Shown piece after piece: positions 25,101 through 37,100 of a stretch of DNA of 64,000 nucleotides. The notes beneath the pieces are model-generated. The model was given only the letters and a program-made list of their open reading frames with translations, was not told where the DNA came from and made no database searches. Origin of the DNA: an uncultured Phascolarctobacterium sp. (GTDB taxonomy: Bacteria; Bacillota; Negativicutes; Acidaminococcales; Acidaminococcaceae); assembly GCA_900545535.1 (NCBI GenBank), contig UQZN01000002.1, positions 1-64,000 on the forward strand, written 5' to 3'. Numbering within the stretch: position 1 is the first letter of the stretch; every line of letters starts with the position of its first letter. The position numbers and the translations under genes were made by a program.

Positions 25101-28100
25101 TAAATGATCAGATTCTCGCCTTCCAGCCGGCCGTTGCCGATCATATGCACGCCATTGTCGCTCATCAGCTTGATATCATGCTCGGTCTTGATCCCGGCAA
25201 TGTTGAACACGGTATCCTTCGTCCCGGCCAGATAAACATTATCACGGCCGGCAGCATGGATCTCGCCCTGATCCCTGGTCTGGAGATTGATCGCCCGCTG
25301 CTGCCTGAAAGTAACGGTATTTGTTTCCGCATTCCAGGTCAGATCGCCGGCTTTGGCCGATGCCAGCAGCTGCAGGTTTTCCAGCTTGCCCAGCTCATCA
25401 TAGCTGATGACCTTGTCCGCCGCATCGACGCCGATACCGCCGTTAGCGGTATTGAGCGTGATATTGTTTGCCGTGACATTGGCTTTGTCAACTGTCTGTA
25501 CCTGTCCCGGTTTGCTGTTGATAACGCTCTCCTGGATAGCGTACAGCAGCTGGTTCTTGCTCCAGCCATAATTATCGCTGGTACTCACTTCTGCATAAGA
25601 CGCGATCAGATTCTGTTCGTCCGCGTTATAACCGGCGACGGCAAAATAATCCTGCTGCGCCTGCTGATATTCGCTGTAAGCCGCGGTTATGGCCGCGTTC
25701 TTTTCTGTCGCATCGCTGATACCGTCAGCCTTTTGCATAGCCTCAATATAAGCAGCCTTGGCAGCCTGCAGACCAGCGTCGTCGGCATAAGCCTGAGCGG
25801 CGTCTTTGTAAGCCTGCACTTTACCTGTATCGCCGCCAGCCAGAGCCTCTGCCCGGGAATCAAGTCCGGCCAAGCGTTCTTCCTTAGCCTTTTCTGCCGC
25901 TTTACTGTTGCTGTCATCGGCATCAGCACTGCTGATAAGGCCGTTTTCCAGCCACCGGTCGACTTTAGCGGCGCTGTCCGACAGGCCGGTGCTTTCTTCA
26001 TTATAGGCATCAACAAAGCTGCCGTTGGCTACTGTCAGCACCACATCACCGTTAGCGCTTTCGATCGTGCCCAGACGCATATTGCCGTCAGTCTGCGTTA
26101 AAACGATGTCGCCCTGTGCCGAAGCATTGATACTGGAGGTCATACTGTCACCGCTGAACAGCTCGCTGCCGCCCAGCACCTTCAAAGCCTTGTCTTTAGT
26201 ACCGATGCCGCCGGTATTGCTCACCAGATCGATACGCTGGCCTTTGACCGTATAGTCGCCGCTGCCGGCATCAAGAATATCGCCGTCAGCCTGCAGATAA
26301 ATATTACCGGTCTCAGCCTTGATAGCATTATTGCCGCCGGTCATCAGCCGGACGATGTTCAGATCGCCTTTGTCGGAAATAAAGTTGATATTGCCGTTAT
26401 TAGTTGCGGCATTTACCATGGCGCTGCCGCCGATAGCCGCATGGTTCACCTGGATACCCGTATTGGCGGTGATCCTGACATCGTCAGAATTGATCTTGGC
26501 GTTGCCCAGAGCCGTGACCGAACCCTGATTGCTGTTCAAAGTCACATTGCCCATGCCCTTGTAATTGCCGTTGTTGTCGATAACGGTGGCGTTGCTGATG
26601 TTACCGGCCAGGATCATATCGTTCTTGCTGGTGACATTGATGTTGCCGCTGCCTTTACCATCGCCCAGGAAGCCGATACTGATACCGTAATCAGCTTTCA
26701 GGCTGGAAGTAGAGGTGCTGGCCGTACCCTGCTTGCCCGTCCAGTAATAATAGGTAGTGCCATAGCCGAAGATCTTGCCGGCCGTACCGTCATACCGCTT
26801 ATCAGCCGTAACTTCAGAAAGCTTCTCTTCGTTAGTCGTATAATGGCTGGAGCTGATCGTAAACTGCGTGCCGTTGTTGCCCGTAGTAATGACCGAACCG
26901 GTAGCCAGACTCTGGCCGCTGCCGGAATCAGTGGTAAATTGATACTCTTTGCCTTCGCGGTTCAGCCCGTCTACAAAATCGCCGGTATTGCTGTAATCCA
27001 AAAGTCCCCAGAACAGGAATTTTTCACTGTAGCTGTACTTTTTCGTAGTCTCGCCGGAAACGCCGCCAGTCCACTGATACTGCAGTCCGCTTTGCGGATC
27101 ATAGGTATAGCTGCTGCCGCCAGACGACCATGCCGGCAGCTTGTCTGCAACCGTACCGACTGCATAACTGCGCTGCTGGCCGTTCATATATTCAGTGACC
27201 TTATTGGTGTTTTTATCAGTAATACTGATCAGCCCGCTGATATCATTATTAGTGATCGTATTGACTTTGACCGCACGGTCGACGGCCACCGTATTGATAC
27301 CGATATCCGCAGCGCCGTCCATCGCCATCAGCCGGCCGTTGCCGGTGCTGGAGATTTTACCGGTGATATAGATCTTACCGCCGTTAGGCGTGATGCTGTC
27401 AGTCAGCAGCTGTTTGGTCGAAGGATTGTAATAAACCTTGACCTCATAATCCCAGACCTTGGTCGTACTGTTCCAGACCTTGCCGCCGCCGTTGATGCAG
27501 TAAGCATCATTGCCCATGACCTCGTTATCGCTCAAAGGCCGCTGGTTGGCTGCCCAACTGGCATCCAGGGACGCCACTTTACTGGCGTCGGCAGCAGACA
27601 GTTCTGTCGAATAGCTGCCGTAGCCGCTTTGTACCAGACCGCCGATATTCACGTTCAGCCCGCTGATATAAACGTTGTCACCTGCTACGATACCGGCGCT
27701 TTCGTCCGGCGTGTAATTCAGTTCGCTGCGATCTATGCCTACCGTCTCGACCAGCCAGTTGACATACTCGTCATAGCTGTTGAAAGTAAAGGTTTTGCCC
27801 TCACCTAACTGATAAAGGTAATTCTGGATCTTTTTCGCTACCGAATCACTGAACTGGTAACGGGTGACAGGGTCGCCGCCGATATTGACCAGACCTTCGC
27901 TGCTGGTCTGCGTTACCGAACCGTTGACGGCCGACAGCGTGATATTGCGGCCGCTGATATTGCCCTGTACCAGCACGTTGTAATTATCATTATTGATGAT
28001 AATATCGCCGGCCGTATTGCTGATATCGCCGAAAATACCAATATCTGCCTGCGGCGAAGGATTATCTGTAAATGCCGAAGGAGAATTGCTGTTGACCGTG

Positions 28101-31100
28101 ATCTTCGGCGTCTCCGTACTCAATCCGTCGGCTTTGACCGTACCGGTAAAGCTGTTGCCGCTGCTGGTGTTCTTCAGGTCAGAACCATTGAACTTCAGCT
28201 GGCCGCCGGCATCTTTGATCGTCAGGTCGCCGACTGCCAGATACAGGTCGCTGCTGTTATTTACCGTGAGCTGCGGCGCGCCCTGCGCTGTCAGCTTGCC
28301 GCTGCCCTGCAGCTTATCGGTATCGATATTGATATTGCCACCTGAAACCACGATATCCGGCAGCTTGATCGCCGCAACATTGATCTGGTCCACAGGGATA
28401 TCCGTCTGATTACCGTTTACATCCAAAGCGACCATACCGGCTTTTCTCATTTCCAGTACGATATTGCTCAGTTCATTTTTATAAGCTTTATATTCGTCCG
28501 AATCCACCTGATACTCCTGCATCAGTCCGCTGACTTCTTTATAACGGGCCAGCAGACCGTTGCCGATGATCATCTCTGCCGGAGTAATGCCGTCTTTATC
28601 AAACCAGTCGGCACCCTCGCCTACCGTAATTGTAATGCCGCCGTAGCTGACGCTGCCCGGAGTCAGCATATTACCATTATCGTCATATGTCGGAGCAGTG
28701 ATCGCGGTAGCGCCGCTGATATCGACTTCCAGCTTATTATGGATACCCGATTTGACCGAACCGGTCACATTAACATGATTATCAGTGATTTCGCTGCCGA
28801 TAGTCTCGCCTAAAGCAGTCGAAGCAACCGAACCGCTGCCGCCCGTACCTGTATAAATATTATACTCGCGGGCCGATTCAGTGACCGTCGTCGTACCTTT
28901 GCCTGCTTTGACATTGACATGGCGCACACTGCCGACATCGCCGGCGATCTCGACCTGATTATTCTGCGTCATCGTATTTCTGACGCTGGGCGCGGTATAA
29001 ACGGGGATCACCGTCTTATTATAGGCGTCCGCCAGTACTTCCAGCCCCAGCGAAGAATTGATGCCGCCGCTGTTGGCACCGGCATACAGATTGACATCGT
29101 TAGTGCTTTCCAGATAAGAATTTCCGTCAACCTTCAGCTTATTGCTGCGCGCCAGTTCGTTTTCGGCCCTGGCCGAAGCCGCGCCGACAGCGCCGCCCTG
29201 TGTATCGGCGATAGTTTCCAGTCTGACTTCGGTGTCATCGCTGGCCGCCAGGGTAATATCCTGGTCCTTTTTCGACGTTTTCAGCGTCGAACCAGTAATA
29301 TCGACACTATTATCATAGACCAGTTTATGCTTGCTGGCCGCTAAGGAAACAGGGACCAACCCGGCTGACTTCAAGCTGTTGGTACTGTTGATGGTACCCT
29401 GCGTCAAAGCCTGCGCCGTGATCGAACCGCTGTTGCCGAGAGCGGTCAGTTCACTCTTATCTACCGTGACCCCCGCCGTAAACGCAAACGCATCGTTCAG
29501 GTCGGATGCATTGACATTCACGCCGCCATAGCCGCTGGCGTCAATTTTCCCTGTATGATCCACATTATTCTGGGCCGTATAAACCTGGGCCCCGTTACTT
29601 GTGATCTTCGCATCTTTTACAGCCACATTGGCAGCATTGCTGACATCGTTTTTAAGCCAGACACCGCTGCCGCCAACAACAGCCGCACGTACTGCGTCCG
29701 CATGCAGATCGATATCACTGCCATTGAGCGCTCCGGCGGTGACCACACCGTCCGTAGTCCAGTCCCCGCTCAGTTCCACATCAGTATCAGCACGATACTC
29801 ATTTTCCACCTTGGCTGCATAAGGACTGATATCGATCAAAGCGCCGCCATAACCGTTGGCTTCGCTGTCGATAGCGGCATAGCTCTTAGCATTAACGGTC
29901 AGATCATTGATATGACTGCCTGCCTTACTGCCTGCCGCTGTGACCTTCGTCGTTAAAACAGCCTGCGTAGCGGCAAGGTTAGTACCTGTAGCAAAAGCCG
30001 TACCTGCGCTGATACCGCTGGCCCGTACCTTCTGCGACACACTGTTGCCTGCCTCCAGCAGCAGATCGGCAGCCCCGTAATTATTCTCTCCCAGAGCCTT
30101 GCCCCTGTAGGTATTGCTGCCGGCATCCACCGTCACATCACTGTAAATAGAACTGCCGCCGCTGTTGATCTGGGCCGCGCCGCCGGGGAACGGCGATGCA
30201 CTGATACTTAACGCCTGCATATCCACATCCTGTTTGGCATTAGCCTCTGCCTTGACGCTGATCGTCTCAGCCGCCAAAACATTATTATCACCAATAGTCA
30301 CACTGGTCTTTAGATGTTTGGCCTCGGTACCGATATTAGCCTGCGCCACCGTTACAGCTGCCGAAGCCAGCAGACTGCCGCTGAGCGCTCCGGTGACCGC
30401 TTTCACTGCGGGAGCGTTGAGCGCGGCGATATCGACAGCTTTACCCGCCGTCAGGTTATTGCCGCTGGTCACAGCTATATTGACCTCGCCGTTTTCACTG
30501 GCTTGGGCGCTGACGCCGGCCCCGGCAAATACCAGACCGCCGCTGCCTGCTATAGCGCTGGCCTCTAACGAATAAGCCTTTTCACTGCCGTCGGCATTTC
30601 TCGCCTTGCGTTCAGCATTGATCTTAACGTTCTCCTCAGCTGTCAAGTCACTGCCGGCCACCTTGATATTGAGCGCACTGCTGTTTTCAGCCTGCGCTAC
30701 GATCACGCCGGCCGCTGCTACACCGGCCGTCAGGCCGACCGCATTGACCGAAGCACTGCTGCTGTCGACAGCAATCACAGCCACATCTTTTTTCGTCGCC
30801 GTCAAAGTACTGCCGCTGATATTAACGGTATTAGTACCCGCAGTGCTCACCCGTCCGTAAGCCGCATTGACGCCAAGCAGTCCGCCGCTGCCCTGATACA
30901 TATCCAGCTGCGTTTTGCCGTTGATCTCGCTGCCGGCTTTTATTTCCGTACCGCTGAGCCTGGTATTATTGATATTGACCGCCAGATTGCGGTTGACATT
31001 GACAATACCCACACCGGCATTGACTGCGGCCGCTCCTAAGGAACCGCTGCCGCCGGTCATGCTGATATTATCAGTTTCTTTAGCAGTCACGGCCAGCTTG

Positions 31101-34100
31101 CCCTGCGCTGTCAGACTGCCGCCGTTGATGTTGGCGGAGATCTGGGAATCCTTCCCACCGCCCTTGCCTGCACCTACAGCAACTGTATCGCTGCCGGCAT
31201 TGATGCCGCTTTTCTTCAACGCGCCCAGACTGCCGGCAAAGCCCAGCATATCCGTTTCGCCGTAGACACCATTGGCTTCATCCAGCTGAGCCAGAGCCGC
31301 CCTTTCATTTTCATCACTGGCATCCAAAGCCTTGCCGGCGTTGGTAATGATGATATTACCGCCCACAGCTGCACCGCCGACTGCCGCATTGGTAGCCAGC
31401 TGGCTGATGTCGCGGATCTCTTCGGCCGTGACCGTGATATCCTTCGCAGCCGTTAAATTACTGTTCGTCACGTTGTTCTGCACGGTGCTGTCGATAGTAT
31501 TGACAGTCACACTGGCGCCTACGCCGCCGACGCCGCCGGCATTGCCGCCGGTATAGGCATCGAGCCCGATCGTGTTCTTAGCTGCCGAAGTGATCGCGCC
31601 GCCGGTAGAAGTAAGTGTAGAACCACTGATATCCGTGCTCACTCTGCCATTGATATTATTAACGGAGACCGCGCCTGCCACACCAGCGCCCAAACCGGCA
31701 ATGCCAGTGGCTGTGATGCCGGAGGTCACAGTCGTTTTATTAGTTGCAGTCAGCTTCTGATCGCCGCTGCTGGTAACTTCACTATTTGCAATTACGGCTT
31801 CTGTGTCCGAATCATCCTTCAGCACGCCTACGGATAACCCGACCCCGGCGCCAACACCGGCGCCGCCGACCGAGATATTACCGGCATTTGTGCGTGCCAG
31901 ATGGTTGGCCCCAACATCAAGTGTTGTGACATCCGCATCGGAAGCGGACAAAGCCGCCTTCGTCTTACTGTTGATCTCACTGACCGTGACCACGCCGGCT
32001 ACACCTGCACCGATACCGGCCGCGCCTGCGCCGATAGTGAACGAGGAAATACCCTGCTTGCCTTCGGCCTGTACCTTCAGCGCCTGCGCCCTGATCTCGC
32101 TGTCATCGACCTCAGCCGTAACATTGCGGCTGACAGTATTGGTATCTGATCCGGCGCCGATCCCGGCTCCTTCGATCCCGATCCCGGCCGAGCCCACAAA
32201 GCCGGAGCTGTTGGAGTAATCACCGGCACGGACGCTGATGTCCGCCCGGCTGCCGCTGCCGCTAAGGCCGCCGTTCAAAACAGTATTGGTGATTTTGGCG
32301 CTGGTAGCGCCTTCGATCATATTTACATTAACTGTTGCCGCCACACCGGCATACATACCGCCGCTGGCGTTCACCAGGAAGGATTTCAGATCGCGCGTCG
32401 AAGAAGCGTCGACCACAATGCCCTTCTGCGTCGACTGCGTCCGTTCGATATGGGAATTGATGGCTACGGTTTCATCATCGATCAGCGTATCATGGATCTG
32501 GCCGTCAGCGACTGTACCATAAGTAGTGATACCGCTGTCATTGCCCTTAGCCGTGACCTGGGTCTTGTCAGCGCCGCTTTCACCGATCGAGGCCGACGTT
32601 GTGCCGGAGATCTGGTTGACGCTGGTCGAAACACCAACTGCCGCCGTCCCGCCGCCGCTGACGCTGCCTGCATAATTGGCTATCTGCTCATCGCTCTGGG
32701 CCACTACGCCGACGCTACCGTCAGCTGTAATCACCGCGCCCGACCCAATATGGGCAGTGGCGTCATTTTTGATCATGTTGACGGCTACCGAACCGGTAAC
32801 GCCCACATTGCCGCCGATCGCTCCACCGACGCCGATGGTTTCTATTCTGGGTGCGGCTACAGCGCGCACGTCCAGACCGCGTATATTCATCGTACCGCCC
32901 AGCACCTCGGCCTCAGTCTGCTGCACGATCCTGTTTACCGCCACGCCGGCGCCGACTGCAACTGTTCCTGCGCCTGCCGCTACCACGGCTGTATTGAAGA
33001 TCTTGCTGTCTGCATCCGCTTTTACGGTCACACTGGCTTTAGCCGCATCGGCTTCGTCTTTATCGATATCCGTGGCTTCTATCGAAGCCTGGGTCTGTTT
33101 ATTGATCAAAGCCGTCGAGGCAGCGCCCTGCACAGCTACATTGCCGGCTCCGCCTACGCCTACGGCCACATTCAGCACTTTAGAACTGTCATTGGCGCTG
33201 ACGTTGACAGCCGCCGCATCCTGGGTTGCGATCTTAGTATTTTTGATCTGCGCCCTGGTGATCTGGCCGGCCTTATCCGGATCGCCGGAGCTGCCGCCGA
33301 TATCCGTATAGGCCACGCCTGCACCCACACCGACCTTAGAGCCTGCCGCTACATTGCCCATCACCGTATAGGTATAGGTAGTGTCAGCCGCTTTAACGTC
33401 CACCTGCTGCGCATTGTCTATCTGCGAATCGCTGATGACGGCGTCAGTTTGTCCGTCTGCTCTCGTCAGCACCACTGTGCCGGTAATGGCAGCGCCTTCT
33501 GTAGCTGCCGCCAGACTGGCGCCCACCGTATACATTTTATTGCCGTTGGCCGCATTGGCGTAAACATTGACGCCGTCCGTATCAGCCACCCTTTTATCAA
33601 TAATGTTGTCCCGCAGATACGCTCCTGTGACATTGCTCAGGCCGCTGTAGCCCAAACCTGCTCCTACAGCGCTCTTACCGCCGGCGATCTGGCCGGCCAC
33701 GTTGATCATTGCCGCAGTATTCACAGCCCGTGCGCCCACGTTCTGAGCGTTGATCTCCGAACCGCTGATCGTCGCCGTAGCCGCATTATCGATATTCTGC
33801 CAGGAAACATTGCCGACGCCGCCCAGCTTATTGCCGACGGCGACACCGCCGGCCACACCGACCAGCAAAGTATCAGAATTGGCCTGCGCTTCCACATTTT
33901 CAGCAGTAATAGCAGAATCTGTGATCTTCGCTGTGAAATTGTTTTGGATATCGCTGACGGCCACCGAAGCACCCACTGCCGCATCGCCGTTAGTTACGGC
34001 CACGCCTGCGGCCGCCGTGACGATAGTACTGCCATGGCTGCCGACACTGTTCATGTCCAGCGTTCCATCGCCTGTACCGTCATCGGTCATACTGGTATCC

Positions 34101-37100
34101 AGACCGTCATAATAAGAATTGCCTTTCGTATCGATCAGCGAACTGGTTTTGGCCAGCTCCTGCTCTTTGCTGCTTGCGCCCTTGGTCAGCAGCTCCTGGT
34201 ACACGCCTGCATCTTTGGTATTGGTATCCATCGCCCGTACCCGCACAGAGCCATTTTCCACAGTCTGGATCTTAGCGCTGTCGATATAAGCGTTGACCTG
34301 GTTGCTGACGCCGTTATAAACGCCCGCGCCCTGGATATCGACGCTGACGCCGTCGCTGGAACTGGTTTTAGTCGCGCCGGCCGACACCGCCGCCGTTACA
34401 GCGGTCAGCGCAGTCAAAGCATGTACTTCCACATTGCCGATATCTGTATAAGCAGCTCCGGTCTTGCCGGTGCCTTTGATCCCGGCGTTGACGGTATTAT
34501 TCAGGGAAGCAATAGCTACCGAAGCGCCCAGCGCCTTGCCCTGGTTGCCTGCAGCTACCTGCATCCCGCCTGTTACCTGCACATCGCTCTGATAGCCGGT
34601 AACGTCGATGGCTTCAGCCTTATCGACAGTATTATCTTCCATCAAAGCATTGACAGTGCGGTCGATCAGATTGACTGAAACTGCGGCGCCGCCTGTGCCG
34701 CTGACGCCTTCATTTTTCGATATTTCCATACCCAGGCCGGCCGCGATAGTAGTACCGCCGCTCAAGCCCAGCACATCGATCTTGCCCGCATTGCTGATAT
34801 TACTGTTAGAAATGACGGCGCTGATAGTATTATCCAGATCATTGACTGCCGCCGCGCCTGCTAAAGCCGCGCTTTTACCCTGAGCGCCGCTGTCGCCGCT
34901 GGATTTCCAGACGATAGCCGCCGCGCCGCTGTAAGCGCCGACAAAAGCGTTATCCTTGCCGACGACGCTCAGATCACCGTCATTCAAAGTGATGACGGCA
35001 TTATCGACTACGGCTTTGGTAGCATTGTCCAGACTGTTGACAGAAACACTGCCCGAACCGGCAATACTGAACTCCGGCATAGCACCGTTGCCGCCGCCCT
35101 GGTTATCACGGTTGATATGCAACTGGCCGCCGCCCTGTTCAGTACCGTTGGCGTTGAAAGCGTCGTCGACAGCCGATGAAGAACTGCCGTCGCCATTGAG
35201 CTTATTGGCAAATATCGACCCGGCTTTGCCCACCAGGCCGTCTTTACCCAGCACCTTATCAGTAAGGCCGTTCATTTTATCGCCCAGCTTGCCGAAGAAG
35301 CCCTGCTCGCCCGAGCTGTCATTTTTAGAAACGCTGCCGGCCACACTGACGGTATTGATCGTGCCGTCGGTAACGGCTTCCACGTTCAGCCCGTAAGCAG
35401 TGATCGCTGCGGCTTTTTTCTGGTCACCGGTCACCGTATAGGCCGTAGTATAACCGTCGCCGCCTGTTAATTCATCATTATCCTCGCCGAAGATCTCGGC
35501 GCTGAAACCATAGACGTCACCGACGCCGGCAATATTCTGCACCGCAAAATCATTGACGGCCACAGCGGCCCCTACGGCGCCGTTAGACTCAGTCATAGCC
35601 AGGCCGCCGGCCACATTGACCAGACTGGTATCATTATGGCCGCTGATGGTGACTGTGCCGCTGGTCGTATCAGCACCGCTGCTGTTTTTAGACGCAGTCA
35701 GCGAAGCTTCGTCGTCGACGATCGTCAGCACTTTGCTGTCGCCGCTGATCACCGAGACCATACCGTTCAGCGTCACGCCCGAACCGCCTGATTCGCCGGA
35801 AGCGCCTTTGCCGGCGCTGGCAGCTACCGCTACATGGTCGATAGTATTGCTGCCGGTGATATTGATCTCGCCGCCGCTGATCTGCGAGCCTTCGCCCACG
35901 GCAGCGACCGTATTAGTATCAAAGTTACCGATATTGACTGTAGCGCCCATCGAGCTGTTACCGCCCGCATTATTGAAAATAGACGCAGTTACACCGGCCA
36001 GGCTGACATCTTTCATCATATTTTCAGCCCCGACCTCTACCGTGCCCTGGGAATCTACATTTACGTTATTACCCAGCAAAACCTTGCTGTTATTTTTGAC
36101 GTTCGTTACCATCACAGTACCTGCGACAGTTGCCTGCGTGCCTGTACCCTGACCTGAACCATCATCGCCCTTGGCATTGGAGACCGCCCCGAAATTGGCA
36201 TAATTATTAGGATCGGCAAAGGCCACAGCATTCACCACTACATCGCTCAGCCCTGATATAGCCTGTTTCAGCTGAGATGCCGTAGTCTTCTGCGCCTCAT
36301 CGGTTCCCGCCTCTGCCGCCGCGATCTGCTCGTTCAGGGTGTCCAAAGCCGCCAGCAATTCTTTGGCCGCGGTAAAGGGCCCCGCCGCCTGCAGCACGCC
36401 ATCGTCGCTCGTCAGCAGGGTCTCATCGGCTGAGAACGTCCCTACTGCCGCTTCTAAAGCCTTCGCTTTAGCTTTGACGGCATCCAGCAGATTCTGCCAG
36501 TCGCTGCTGATACTGCCGCCCAGACCGCTGAAACCGGCTTCGATATTGGCAGCAGCATCCTTGACGGCGTCGACCATCTTCTGCACACGGTTATAGTCTA
36601 TTTTGACCTGACTGTTGATAGTCACGCCTTTAGCGCCGCTGATAGCCGCGTCGGCAATTTTAGCATCGCTGCGGTCAGCTACCGTCACAGTAGCCTGATT
36701 TTCCATATTAGTGACCAGCACCGACGCATTGCCGACGATACCGCCGCTCTGTTCTTTGGTGTAGGAATTGCTGGCGCCGCTGGCCGTCATATGGATGTCG
36801 TCCATCTGCATTTTGGCATCCAGCGTGATCTGCCCGGTTTGCGCCGTCAAACCGGCCTCTGAACCGATATTGACAGAGGCGTTATTCTTTTCATCGGCCA
36901 CCGCTACCGTAGCTCCGGCCTTCAGGAAATCGGACAGCTTGATGCCTTCATAATTCAGCTCCTCGCCGCCCTGGTCGCCGTCTTTTTTGAACAAGGCGTC
37001 CTTGATCTTCCCGCCGACAGCCTTCATGGCGTCTGTAGCACCCACCTGTTCCAGCGTTTCCGTTGCTTTGACAGTATATTTGCCCGAACCGATCTTATTA

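Noticed and set aside
32450..34678. A 742-codon plus-strand frame opposite the adhesin gene, and many similar long plus-strand frames from 22 to 39 kb
   Set aside because: They lie wholly antisense to the adhesin coding sequence, have no ribosome-binding sites or domains, and their His/Arg/Ala-rich translations are what the repeated adhesin codons give on the other strand.
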